This document shows positions 31,064 to 41,287 of a stretch of 64,000 bases of DNA, one piece after another. Location: assembly GCA_020975725.1 (NCBI GenBank), contig QXJR01000024.1, forward strand, positions 302,535-366,534. The letters are read 5' to 3'. A program made the position numbers and the translations under genes. Within the stretch, counting starts at the first letter, position 1; every line of letters starts with the position of its first letter. The stretch is from Picocystis sp. L7 (lineage: Eukaryota > Chlorophyta > Picocystophyceae > Picocystales > Picocystaceae). The notes below the pieces were generated by a model. It was given only the letters and a program-made list of their open reading frames with translations, was not told where the DNA came from and searched no databases.

Positions 31064-32226
31064 GCTCTGCAACCAACCAAATGGAATCTTTAAATTTAAG
31101 TGCATCTTCTAAAACTTTACAAGGCACATTGCCGCAGCTTCAGTCTTTCTACAATGTCACACCGTGAATGGCCATGTTGATGAGCACTTTCACCTTCGTG
31201 CTGGAGAAAAGACTCAAACATTTTGCTCCAGCCGATACCTCTTGCCCCCTCGATGCACCCCACCCTCCTGATCTGCGCAGTACTTCTTGCGAAGGTTGAT
31301 TAGCTGCTGCTGCATGCATGGCGCAGGATTTTCCTTCCATGGCCAACGCATTTTTCTACCGATGGGTGCTTCTGTGCAATTTCCATTGAGAACGGGAAGA
31401 ATGCATTGGTGGGTGTTGTGTGATTAGCCTTTCTGTCTCGAAGGGAAGTGGAAGCTATCAAGGAACCTTGAAGAAAAACAGCAAAAGGAGTTGCCGGAGC
31501 AAATTCAGAGACACGGTTGCAGCACACGCACCCTATCTACGGCCGCACAGGAATGGGTGCTTGAGATTCTACTTTATGTCAATGCAATAAGATGCTGGTT
31601 TGTCCATGACATGACCAGTTATGTCTCTCCCGGTCGACAACTTGCGCCCGACATTTCGATTGGAGGGCACAGGTCAGGAGATCACCGGTGCGGGATTGTT
31701 CTTTTGTAAAGAATTGGATGCATTTGAGGAGTCACCAACACAGTTTGTCGTGGTTTTGGAGCGTTTCGGGCGGTCTCTCGGTCGTTCGTCGAGTCGGGCC
31801 ACGACAGGCGCAGTGGATGTACAATCTCTACACCGGTTCACTGCTAAAGTGCATCGGAATTTCATCCCAGGAAGCGAGCGTTCAACGACCGGAGCTGCCC
31901 TTGTCTACCTCGTGCATCCTTGTCACTACTGGAATTCAATTGGGATTTTCGACGATCCCTTTCGCCTTCCATCTCTTCGGATGCCATGCCTTGTTGTTGA
32001 CGTTGGAACGATGGGCTCTCGGGAGGACCCATTCGCATCCCAGTCTTGAATCTTTCCGTTTTCTTCGTTCAACCATCCCAAGGATGGATACGCCTGCTTG
32101 TCCATGCTGGTCCAGGTGGATCCCAGACCATGGGCATCCCCGAGGGGAAGACCGGACGGGTCCGACGTTCGTCCGCCCCTGTGGCACCCCGCGCCCTGGG
32201 CGGAGGCGGGTGTGGGGGCCGAAGGG
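31064..32226. other. Intergenic region upstream of the selenoprotein gene
   Basis: 3' flank of the FBP1-like gene and upstream region of the hemerythrin selenoprotein gene. A 142-codon frame at 31621-32049 has no recognisable features and I do not call it. Confidence 0.5.
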
Positions 32227-32296
32227 TGTCGACATCGGGGCGGTCCTTCGAGTGGGTGGGATCGAGCTCGGGATCGAGGGTTGAGAGATGTCGACA
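32227..32296. promoter_or_regulatory. Two TGTCGACA palindromes upstream of the selenoprotein gene
   Basis: Exact copies at 32227-32234 and 32289-32296; the second extends to the 10-base palindrome ATGTCGACAT. Both lie within 150 bases of the proposed start codon at 32372. Confidence 0.65.
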
Positions 32297-32371
32297 TCCA
32301 GGGTCGAACCAGCAGGGAAACGCGATCGTCCTGGTGACACAACTACACCACCACGTGCTCGTGGTCCCGCC

Positions 32372-33238
32372 ATGGACATCCGCTTTCGAAGGCTGGTGGA
32401 CGGCGAACGTGGAGGCGTCACCAGTGCAAGCACATTGGCCCAGACGCAGGGCATGCCGGTGGTGCTGCATCTCTACAACAACAACTGAGGAGGATGCCGG
32501 CCATGTGCACATCAGATGGACAACTGGTCGTGCACGTGGCTGGCCGAACACGTGGTCTTCGCCTGCGCCAGCACGGCTGGAGCGGAGGTCGCGATGCTCT
32601 TCGCCGAAGAATTCGGATTCGAGAACGTCGTCAACGGGTACGCCGAATCGGAAAGGGACATCCCTTTCGGTCAGCTGGGATGCTCGGGACTCATCGTGTT
32701 CGATGCCGCTGGACGTCTGCTCGTGCGAGCCTTCACACCCACGTACCTGGAAGCAAGGCACAAGTCCTTCCGGATGTTCGAGCAATGGATGAAGCAGACC
32801 TTTCGATTGAGCGCGCCAGATCGAAACAAGGGACCGAAAGCATGCCTCCGGCCTGCACCAGAAGTCCACGAGAAGAAAGCAGAAGAAACAACAACAGGGA
32901 AGCTAATCCAGTTGGGAATCCGAGAGCTGGACGAAGAGCATGAAGAATGTGATGTGGTGCTTCAGCAGCTGCTGTCTGCACCAACGCTTGGGACACTTCG
33001 CGCGTTCCTCCAACTACTTCAAAAGCACTTTGCCCATGAAGAGGAAATACTGGCCGCTCATCCCTCTATGCCAGATCGCGCTTTGGCATCGCACAAGGAA
33101 GATCACCGACAGATGTTGAAAAGTTTGCAGAATGCCTTGGACGATGGACTTACAAGTGAATTCCTGGACGAAATCAAGGAACGCTTCTTTTCCCACATAG
33201 AGTTGTTTGATATGCAATATGCGAAGATGGTAGCTTGA
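32372..33238 (+). CDS. Selenoprotein: Sec-thioredoxin-like domain fused to hemerythrin
   Basis: 288 residues with TGA at 32486-32488 read as selenocysteine 39. The N-terminal domain is thioredoxin-like: MPVVLHLYNNN, then Sec-GGCRPC (Sec39, Cys42, Cys45), then a later strand GLIVFDAAGRLLVRAF. The C-terminal domain has every ligand of a diiron hemerythrin with canonical spacing: His190, His219 and Glu223 (HFAHE), His241 and His245 (HKEDH), His275 and Asp280 (HIELFD). A SECIS-like hairpin follows the stop. It may combine redox chemistry with iron or O2 sensing, as hemerythrin domains do in FBXL5 and BTS/HRZ. Start ATG 32372; another ATG lies at 32288. If TGA were a true stop, a 240-residue protein could start at 32516, but that would discard half the thioredoxin fold. 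Confidence 0.8.
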
Positions 33239-33266
33239 GTCGAGAATATATTGGATCACGCAAGAC

Positions 33267-33336
33267 AGGACGGTTTGAGTGATATGCGCAGGTTAAAGCC
33301 AAGGAAGCCAGCGCATTGAAGTAGGTGACCGGTCCT
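33267..33336 (+). promoter_or_regulatory. SECIS element
   Basis: Begins 29 bases after the stop. Helix I: AGGAC/GGT (33267-33274) with ACC/GTCCT (33328-33336, one bulge). The quartet is TGAT at 33280-33283 and TGA at 33317-33319. Helix II: ATGCGC (33284-33289) with GCGCAT (33311-33316), an A-A mismatch, then GGTT with AAGCC (one bulge). The apical loop opens with AAA (33295-33297), 11 bases after the quartet, within the 10-13 usual for eukaryotic SECIS. The base before the quartet is G rather than A. Confidence 0.78.
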
Positions 33337-34248
33337 ACGCTGATCAACAAGTAAATACATCCGAAAGCACAGTACTTTTTACACGTGTTCATAGCCGGTA
33401 GGAGTGTTGGTAGGGCAGGGTTGCGCTAGATAGTGCACCTCATAGAGAAATAGTAGGATTGGAGTGTAGGCAGTGTTTCACATGCGCCCACTTCTTCTTC
33501 CCATTGTGCAATGTTCCTTGCAGCTGTGTCGCACGTCCTCACTCCCGGATTCACGTGCAGTCTAGTACTGACGGTTCTCGGGCATTTCCCAAAGGAAAAG
33601 CCAATGCACCAAGATCACCCGCTGACCAAAAGTTAGAATTATGTACTTGCTCTCTGACTGTATTACCGAGCGAGCACGTCTCCATGGCTTGCAGCAAGAA
33701 GTAGCTTGTCAAAGGACATGAGAGCGTTGTCAAAATCAAAAGCATGAACGGTGGTCATCGGGGCCACTGACAAAGTGGGGCAGTGGAAGAAACATGCAGA
33801 TATGATGCGCTTTGGTAGCTTTCAAGGATGGACTGGAAGAATCTAGCAGCCGGTGGATTATCCTGGCGATGCTCTAGATGAAGAAAATGACTGGTGGTTC
33901 ATCATTGTGTTCAAGTCAGCATCCCTGAGTAGACATTCGAGATCCAGCCTTGAGCACTGGACATTGGTCTTTGGTGCCCAGGAACGAAAAACCCACTTCT
34001 TCCTAGTTCATTGCTTGAGTGTTTGTCAATACCGTTCAGGGCAGTTGATTCTACAGCAAGCTCAGAAGGGAAACTTCTAGATCGATCTCCAGCGAGTTTG
34101 CGCCTTCTCTTGGGTCTCTGCGCATCCATCAGTAGGTTTATCGTGGGAAGCTGTGAGCGGCGTACTGTGGTTCTGAAGGAGAGATGCAAGTGCACTTGCC
34201 AAGGGTATTCGTGATCTACTGCAGAGGCAGAGAAAAGCATCGACAAAT
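33337..34248. other. Intergenic region between convergent genes
   Basis: 3' flanks of the selenoprotein and ferric reductase genes. Short open frames only, no supported gene. Confidence 0.5.
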
Positions 34249-36429
34249 TCAGGGTAGAGTACGACAAACAAATTGAATGTCTTGGCGACGCGTTCCTTGC
34301 ACAATCGTGTACACGTCTTCAGACAAACCTCGTGGCCCGCAAACATGAACTTCGCTGATATGGGTCATGCTTCCAGCAAGTAAATCTCCAAGGCGAGAAC
34401 GGCCATGGATGAACCTAATCGCACTCTGGTCTCCTAGCTTCTCCTGGTCAATATGATTATCCTCAAGGAGGACATTGCCCTCCTGAAAAGGATCACCCTG
34501 CAAGTCGAGATACCTTCTCTTGATTGCGAGCCCCCCCCAGGCCCCGAAGGCTACTGCTGCACAGACGGAAGAGATGAGAGGAAGAGCTCGAAATGCGAGC
34601 CAGCATGACCAAATTCTACAACAACCGACCGCTGGACATACACTGCAAAACTCTGTCTTCCACATAAACCTGCAACTCGTGCCTTCCTCTCCAGCACTCC
34701 GGCATGAAACAAGCCGTGCCGCAATAAATCCTACGACACTTCCAACAAAGGTGATAAATGTCATGAGCCCCTTAGAGAAATTCTGTTTGGCCTGGGACAG
34801 TCTGGCATCACGTGCCCGAACTTGCTGTGTGTTTCTGTTTGGGAGGGTGCTATATTCGTCCTTTTGTTCACCTAGGCATAGAATGGATGCTGGGTTCACT
34901 TTGTCTTTCAGGAGCGCGGAACACCTAATGTTTACCGTAACCGTTGCTCCATTTCTTGATGCATACTGAAGTAAGAGGTCAAAGCGAGCGTATTCCTGCT
35001 GAGACTTCACGAGCCACAGTATGCTCAGCTGTTCACCCTTTCCTGAAGAGCAAGATTCATAAATGGAAGCGGAAAATGCTGCAAGGCCACTTCCACCTGC
35101 TACAATGAGAACATCTTGCAGACCGCCAATAAGCACCTCAGGTTGACCGAATGGCCCCCTTATGAGTGCCGCCCCTGATTGTTCAGCAGTCATTAAGCTT
35201 GTGTGATGCAGTATAGCTCGAGTCCAATCTCCCCTCTCAAACACAGCCACTTCAAATCCGTCGTCATTCATTGCAGAGACTGAAAGAGGATGAAACTGAT
35301 CAGAAATTGCAGGAACCTTAAGCTCTATTGACTGGCCAGCTTGTGGTACGATATACGGACTGGTCAAGAAGCGAAGCTTGAAACGTCCCTCTTTGTTTTG
35401 GTACACCCTTACATGGTCCTGTAGAACAAACCTGATGTACAAAACGTCTGAGATCAAAAGTACAATACCAGCATGGGCGTAGTGAAAGGTCTCATAGTCA
35501 TGGAGCTGTGCACAGAGAAGAAAGCCAGCAGATGAGAAGTGAAAAATCTGGAAGCGCTCGTAGTGCTTTCTCCTCACCTCGTCAGCAGAAGACATGGACA
35601 GAATCAAGAGAAAAATATACGAAACCAAACCGGAGAAGTTCACCACAGCCCCCGTGTATCTGGAAGACAAGTTGAAGAGATGACTCCACAGAGTGGACAT
35701 TGAGACACTCAGCCAGAGAACAGGAGGGAGGAGGGAGTGCAACGAAGCCCAAAACACGAGTTGCTTGCCAGCAAACTGATGCAGATACCTCACCAACGTG
35801 TACGGGTAGCCTGTCAGCAAGTATAAAATACCGCAACGATCGGCACTCAAGCAAACAAATGCAAGATTCAACAAGGTTGGCCAGCTAGCAACTACTGCAG
35901 CTCCATACAGCAATCGCCGGGCAGTCAACCACAAGTCCTTGCTCGCCTGATCGGTTAACCACTGGGGTCCGTCTCGGTGGAGCGCCTCATACCGAATGAA
36001 GTACATAAGAAACCATCCCCAGCTCAGCACGAGCGAAGCACACTTCACTAACCTTACACTTTTCACGGTGTCTCTGAATTCCTGTGGTTTTCTCTTCCAT
36101 CGTACATCAAAAGCCGCAGCTACGTATCCCGCACAGGTCAGGAACAACGCCGCAGCGAAGGATAGCAGGGCCGCTCGGCCTAGGCAGAGATATGGTATGT
36201 CGGTGGCGTAGAGCCTCGTCCACGCTTTGGGCAGATAGAATCGGCCAAGGGGATAGAACAGCATGGCCAATGCAGAAATCCATGCCCAACCCTGCACCAA
36301 GGTCCATTTGCTCTGGACCAGAGGGACAGTACAGCCGATGAAGTCATTAATCAATCCCTTCACTAGGGCCTTGGCTCTCTCGTGCCATTCGCTCTCTTGC
36401 TGGAGATTGCTGGATCCCAGAAGCTCCAT
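34249..36429 (-). CDS. Ferric reductase of the FRE family
   Basis: Moves electrons from NADPH through FAD and two haems across a membrane to ferric iron or ferric chelates. 726 residues. The membrane domain has His217 and His231 (HX13H) and His297 and His310. The flavin motif is HPLS at 380-383. The nicotinamide motifs are GPFG (425-428), AGGSG (444-448) and a C-terminal VCGP. Between the nucleotide motifs and VCGP two extra hydrophobic segments interrupt the domain (FITFVGSVVGFIAARL and a second near SSVCAAVAFGAWGGLAI), an insertion I also recall from some fungal and algal FRE proteins. It is divergent from the permuted binding-protein gene and shares a promoter with three TGTCGACA sites. 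ATG 36429 gives a clean start. Confidence 0.93.
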   Translation of the reverse strand: MELLGSSNLQQESEWHERAKALVKGLINDFIGCTVPLVQSKWTLVQGWAWISALAMLFYPLGRFYLPKAWTRLYATDIPYLCLGRAALLSFAAALFLTCAGYVAAAFDVRWKRKPQEFRDTVKSVRLVKCASLVLSWGWFLMYFIRYEALHRDGPQWLTDQASKDLWLTARRLLYGAAVVASWPTLLNLAFVCLSADRCGILYLLTGYPYTLVRYLHQFAGKQLVFWASLHSLLPPVLWLSVSMSTLWSHLFNLSSRYTGAVVNFSGLVSYIFLLILSMSSADEVRRKHYERFQIFHFSSAGFLLCAQLHDYETFHYAHAGIVLLISDVLYIRFVLQDHVRVYQNKEGRFKLRFLTSPYIVPQAGQSIELKVPAISDQFHPLSVSAMNDDGFEVAVFERGDWTRAILHHTSLMTAEQSGAALIRGPFGQPEVLIGGLQDVLIVAGGSGLAAFSASIYESCSSGKGEQLSILWLVKSQQEYARFDLLLQYASRNGATVTVNIRCSALLKDKVNPASILCLGEQKDEYSTLPNRNTQQVRARDARLSQAKQNFSKGLMTFITFVGSVVGFIAARLVSCRSAGEEGTSCRFMWKTEFCSVCPAVGCCRIWSCWLAFRALPLISSVCAAVAFGAWGGLAIKRRYLDLQGDPFQEGNVLLEDNHIDQEKLGDQSAIRFIHGRSRLGDLLAGSMTHISEVHVCGPRGLSEDVYTIVQGTRRQDIQFVCRTLP

Positions 36430-36949
36430 GGCTGCCTGCTACCAATTCTGAGGCTTCAACCCTTCAATACAGAAACACGCACACGACCACAATACGCTTG
36501 CACATCATCAGCGGAGAAAAGGATCGCTTCATTGTCGGAAATCCGTTCCTGTAGGATAGATCGTTCTTGACAGTCGCACGTCCTGCCCTTCGGTTCTTGT
36601 GCACCTTCCCTATCCCTGTAAACGCTCGATTGCTTCTGTTTCGCCTTGTGCAGCCGTGGTTTGTCCTTCCCACCGATGGGTTGGATGGCAACCCAAGGTT
36701 CTGCGTCTCAGAATCCTCCTTCTCCTTGGCACACGTTTCGGCCAGGCTTCCCGTGCAGGCACCACCAGCTCTGTCACCTTGCTTGTTGGCTTTGGTCTGG
36801 TGTTGACCCTCTCGTGTACGAGCCCTGGGCAATATCCAAGGGGTGTGGTCCGATTCTGGGTGGCCATGGCTGGAAGATGGCGACACGATCGATCGCCCCT
36901 CGATGCACCAAGGATGCATCCCCACCGTCCATGGCGCCCCAGAAGATGA

Positions 36950-37133
36950 TGTCGACACGCTGCTGCCACGTGTCACCCCGGTGGTGTCGACACCCCGCCC
37001 CGGTGGTTGATCCGATGGTGGGATGCTGGGTACGGTAGGTCCCCCATCGATACGGCTCCGTCCCCATGGGAGGGGATGGGCAGGAGGGCGTCATGAAAGG
37101 ACATGGATGAAGCAGGCCATCCACATGTCGACA
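36950..37133. promoter_or_regulatory. Three TGTCGACA palindromes in a divergent promoter
   Basis: Exact copies at 36950-36957, 36985-36992 and 37126-37133; the second is part of GTGTCGACAC and the third of ATGTCGACAT. They lie between the ferric reductase (start 36429, minus) and the giant binding protein (start 37254, plus). The rest of 36430-37253 has no supported gene. Confidence 0.65.
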
Positions 37134-37253
37134 TGACGATTCATTCCACTCCGGTGGACAACCGACGAACACCTCAAGGTGCCCTTCCTGCCCAAGGGAA
37201 GAAAACAAAGCTACCGTGGCTTGCCTGAAACATCTGAGATCCTCAAGAGCAGC

Positions 37254-40200
37254 ATGAGTTCAAGGAGCAATGGGACGAATGGCACGATGGGCGCGATATT
37301 CTGGACTCTTCTCTCCTGCATGATCACAAGCACCACCGCCTTGGGAAGAATAGAGGTGGACTTCGTGTTCCTCGAAGATCATCCCTTCCAAAAGAGCATG
37401 GAGGAAGGAATCCGAAAAGACCTTGCCGCTTTTGGGGTCATCGTACAAGCCAGGCCTCTGGACAAGGAAAGGCTCAACGAAGCAATGCAGACTGGAGACT
37501 TTCACATGGCCTTCACAGAAAGTTGGGGGCCACCCTACGATCCACATTCCTATGTGGCTTCATTCCGAGTGGCCGATGAAGCTGGGCTTGCAGCCACCTC
37601 GGGCATGAGAGAGCCCATGACCAAAGGAAGGCTAGACGAAACCATCACACATGTGCTCAAAGAAGAAAACGTCACCGCTCGAACCCAGCTTTGGGAACAC
37701 ATCCTCGAGTCCCTGCACGATCAAGCTATATTTTTGCCGATATCATATCATCGCAATCCTGCAGTTTTCAACAACAGACTCGAAGGATTTGCCTTCGGAC
37801 ACCAGCAATTTGATTACCCGATGGAGCAGATCACTGCAAGATTTGGCAGCCAAGTTGCCCTAGTGTCTCCCGGAGCTCAGACCGGGCTGTTCAGGGATGT
37901 TGGCTTCATGCATCCCCACGCCTACAGGCCAAACGAATTCTTTGCAAACAATTGGGTGTACGAAGGGCTTGTAGCCTACGGTGCTGACGGTACCATTATG
38001 CCCGCCCTGGCAGAGAACTGGGAGATAACGGATAGCGAAGGCGGCGAGAGAATTCGGTTCCAGCTTCGTCGGAACGCGACCTTTCACGATGGCTCTCCTT
38101 GGAATGCGGAAGCCGCCAAGCTGAACTTTGATCATGTTCTTGCTGGGCCGCTGACCGGTGGTGATTTCCATGGCTGGTATGAGCTCCCAGCCCAAATTGA
38201 CCGATGGGAGGCGGTCGACGAGCACACATTCGATATCTTTACTAGAGGAGCCTACTATCCATTGCTGCAAGAGTTGAGTTATATACGACCCTTGAGAATG
38301 CTGTCTCCTGGTGCGTTCAAAGGCACCTCGCCCTTTGAACAGAATTCTTGTCCAGAGAATTGGGGCAATGTGGAAGAAGACGGTGTTACAGTTAACTGCG
38401 CAGGAATTGTTGGAGCGTCAGGAACAGGTCCCTGGAAGTTTGCAGAGAAAGTCACGAACAAGCGCGTGCTGGATGAAAAAGAAGTGGTGTCCACAGTGCT
38501 GGATCAAGACGAAGTGGTGACTGAAGTGAAGTTTGTGAGGAATCTTGATCACTGGAACCTTCCTAGCAATTTTGAAGGTGGCAGCTACATCACAGAGCTG
38601 GTGGTCAAGTCTTTCGATGACCACAATGCAGTCCTAGATGCTTTGCTGTCGGGTAATCTCGATATCGCTGTTGGGGGCGGTCCCCTCCAAGCCGATGCAT
38701 TAAAGAGGATAGAAGCAGATCACGGCAACCTGATGACGGTCATGTTTTCACCACCGTTGAACACCAGGCTGATTGCGTTGAACTCGATGAAAGCGCCTCT
38801 GGATTCTGAAGAGATACGGAAACTTATTGTCCACGGCGTCAACAAGCAAGAAATCATTGAAGAGAGCCTGGGTGGGTTGGAGGAGAAGGCCCGAACCATT
38901 TTCCCAACCGACTTGCCTTATACAAACGTGACGTTGCTGCCCGTGATGGATTACGACCCAGAAAAAGCTTTCATGATAAGGCACCATGGCTTGGTGACGC
39001 TTGATCCCCGCAATGACACTGGGGTGCGTGAAGTAGGGATTAAAAACTGCGGGTTACGCTACTGGTCTCGAAGTGTACCAAGGAGAGCGGTCACGCTCAA
39101 TCAAGGAGCCACAGAGATTATGCTTGCCCTGGGCCTGTCAGGAAACATGGCTGGCACAGCTTATATCGATGACAATATATGGGAGGAGTACCAGTCGGAT
39201 TATCTTTCAGTCCCTATCCTAGCACCCAGATACCCGGATATCGATACCCTCTGGGGCGCCCAGCCAGACTTCTTGTACGGGTCCTATGGTAGTGCGTTTT
39301 CAGACAGAAGCATCAACTACTCAGATGTGATCGGACCGTGCACGGTTGCTCAAGAAGGGCAGCATGTCGACTCGCAAGATGACTGGAGTTCCTGCCGAGG
39401 GAAGCTCCACAATGTTGGTGTCCTCACGTACCTCCAAGAGCCATATTGCGAGACGAACCAGCACAGACCCGAGAAAACCACCGTGCAGACGCTATTCGCG
39501 GAGATATGGGAAATCGCCAACATTTTTGATGTGATCGAGAATGGGCGCATCTTGATCAACTCCATCGTGCAGCACTTTACAGATGCACAAGCAGTTCAGG
39601 TATCTGCTGGCCCAGATCTTCCTGACCTTGATCTATTCTGGCTGGATTCATGGAGCGAAACCGAACCCTTTGTAGGTGCATGCTGTGGTTCCGTTAACTT
39701 GATAATTGAAAATTCTGGTGCTCACAACATATTCGATGACCTTGGTGTTGATACGCAAAGATCCTGGATGGCAGTGCCATGGGAGGAAGCTATAGAGAAG
39801 GACCCCGACATCATTGTGTTGGTCGATGCTGTTTGGGATACGGCAGACTCAAAACTCCTCAACCTGTGCAACACGACAGAAACTCGAGCAATGCGTGCTG
39901 TACAGAACAGGCAATTCATAGTAGTTCCATTCAGTGGGACAACGCTTGGAGTGAGAATTGGGGCAGTTGCCTACAACCTTGCAGAAGCAATGGTTGCATT
40001 AGCAAGAGGAGTACCTCTTCAGGAAGTTGACTTCCAGGCAGTAGAAACGAACAACGCTAACGGATTCTTGAGTTCAAGCGGCGTTTTCGTCTACAGAAAC
40101 CTGCCTGAGGTAGAAGGCGTTGATTTGGATACGTTTTGCCCAGGCACAAACATGATCACAGCCAATGAACCAGCTAATGAAGGATCAAGCTCCCTATCGG

Positions 40201-40400
40201 GTGGAGCTGTTGCTGGCATCGTCATTGGATGTGTCGTTGCTCTTGCTATTGCAGTAGTGGCCATTCTGTACGTGCATAGAAGGCTCCCAAAAGACGGAGG
40301 AAAGGGAAAGGCTTCCCTCACAACCATGGAACGTGCATTTGGCAACGACAACCTCACTGGCAGGCCTACACTAATGACTGACGGTGCAATCTCAACATGA
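37254..40400 (+). CDS. Membrane-anchored fusion of circularly permuted NikA-type and FecB-type binding domains
   Basis: 1048-residue surface protein. A signal peptide (core MGAIFWTLLSCMITSTTA) is followed at once by what is normally the C-terminal lobe of a NikA/oligopeptide-binding protein (about 33-195; WGPPYDPHSY matches the NikA signature). Next come the normal N-terminal lobe (about 205-430; NWVYEGLVAYGADG, TFHDGSPWNAEAA) and middle part to about 580. A FecB/TroA-type iron-complex domain runs from about 605 to 960 (RAVTLNQGATEIMLALGL, AYIDDNIWEEY). A membrane helix lies at about 982-1008, with a Lys-rich tail. The linker SSSLSGGAVAGIVIGCVV closely matches that of the FBP1-like protein, so the two share an anchor by descent. 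Likely binds a ferric or other metal chelate. The frame opens upstream only at a GTG. Confidence 0.87.
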   Translation: MSSRSNGTNGTMGAIFWTLLSCMITSTTALGRIEVDFVFLEDHPFQKSMEEGIRKDLAAFGVIVQARPLDKERLNEAMQTGDFHMAFTESWGPPYDPHSYVASFRVADEAGLAATSGMREPMTKGRLDETITHVLKEENVTARTQLWEHILESLHDQAIFLPISYHRNPAVFNNRLEGFAFGHQQFDYPMEQITARFGSQVALVSPGAQTGLFRDVGFMHPHAYRPNEFFANNWVYEGLVAYGADGTIMPALAENWEITDSEGGERIRFQLRRNATFHDGSPWNAEAAKLNFDHVLAGPLTGGDFHGWYELPAQIDRWEAVDEHTFDIFTRGAYYPLLQELSYIRPLRMLSPGAFKGTSPFEQNSCPENWGNVEEDGVTVNCAGIVGASGTGPWKFAEKVTNKRVLDEKEVVSTVLDQDEVVTEVKFVRNLDHWNLPSNFEGGSYITELVVKSFDDHNAVLDALLSGNLDIAVGGGPLQADALKRIEADHGNLMTVMFSPPLNTRLIALNSMKAPLDSEEIRKLIVHGVNKQEIIEESLGGLEEKARTIFPTDLPYTNVTLLPVMDYDPEKAFMIRHHGLVTLDPRNDTGVREVGIKNCGLRYWSRSVPRRAVTLNQGATEIMLALGLSGNMAGTAYIDDNIWEEYQSDYLSVPILAPRYPDIDTLWGAQPDFLYGSYGSAFSDRSINYSDVIGPCTVAQEGQHVDSQDDWSSCRGKLHNVGVLTYLQEPYCETNQHRPEKTTVQTLFAEIWEIANIFDVIENGRILINSIVQHFTDAQAVQVSAGPDLPDLDLFWLDSWSETEPFVGACCGSVNLIIENSGAHNIFDDLGVDTQRSWMAVPWEEAIEKDPDIIVLVDAVWDTADSKLLNLCNTTETRAMRAVQNRQFIVVPFSGTTLGVRIGAVAYNLAEAMVALARGVPLQEVDFQAVETNNANGFLSSSGVFVYRNLPEVEGVDLDTFCPGTNMITANEPANEGSSSLSGGAVAGIVIGCVVALAIAVVAILYVHRRLPKDGGKGKASLTTMERAFGNDNLTGRPTLMTDGAIST

Positions 40401-41287
40401 GACATGGCAACGGTCCTGCGGGGCCCTCAAGTAATTGACTTTCTCAGTGCTCTATATTTGAGCCATTGTCGCCATAGGCACAGTAGAGAGTAAATGCTAC
40501 CTGAATGACAACTATTTTTGTTTACATTCTCAACCATCCTGCTGAAGAAAGCCATGATTCCTATGCACACTCCCGACTACATCGTTTTCTCTTGAGCTTA
40601 TCGGGGGAAGAAAAGGAACCTCAGTCAACATGGCTAGTCCTCATTGCACTGGCATCTCTCAACGGGCCAAGCGGTACAAGTGCAAAACTGTAGAGTGGGA
40701 CAGTCCTCTTGCAAAATGCATTCTCCTCGAATCCGCTGCTTTCTTAGAGCAGATGGCGGGGCAGTGCTTGCACCCGCAAATCTAAAGGATTGATTTGCGG
40801 GTCCTAAGCCTCGATTGGGAGTGAGGAGTTCAAAACAGATCTCCATCCTCATAAAGCTTCTTCTAGGGACAGCAACAACCAAAACGCTACCAACTTGGTA
40901 AGAGTGCCCATTTCAACAACATCAACAATGTTCTGATGCACTCGCTTGCCATGAAAAACATTCCACCACATTGTTACTTATGCTTCATAAGTCCGCGGAT
41001 ATTCCCTTCGCAAAGTAGAACAAGAGGGCCTTCCGTTTTAGTTACAGAGAACAGACACTACCATTGCCTTTTGCTTGGCCGGTCAACCGCAAAACGAGTC
41101 TCAACTGTAGCACCAGTGATCCATGTACCGACCCAAGGAATTAAAAGTACTGCAAAGACACTGAAAGGGGTCACCTCATTCACTCGTGATGCCACAACAC
41201 TAGATACAATAGCCTCCGGCATATGGACCGGCGATAGACTTACTTCTTCAAAGCTTGCGCAATTGTCAAAGAAGTATGGTGCAGCAT
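40401..41287. other. Intergenic region between convergent genes
   Basis: No supported gene. Right border of the iron cluster. No TGTCGACA site occurs here. Confidence 0.5.

Noticed and set aside
31621-32049. 142-codon frame between the FBP1-like and selenoprotein genes
   Set aside because: No signal peptide, motif or compositional sign of a real protein.
32516-33238. Calling the hemerythrin gene from the ATG after the TGA
   Set aside because: It would start in the middle of the thioredoxin fold, and the downstream SECIS favours read-through of the TGA.
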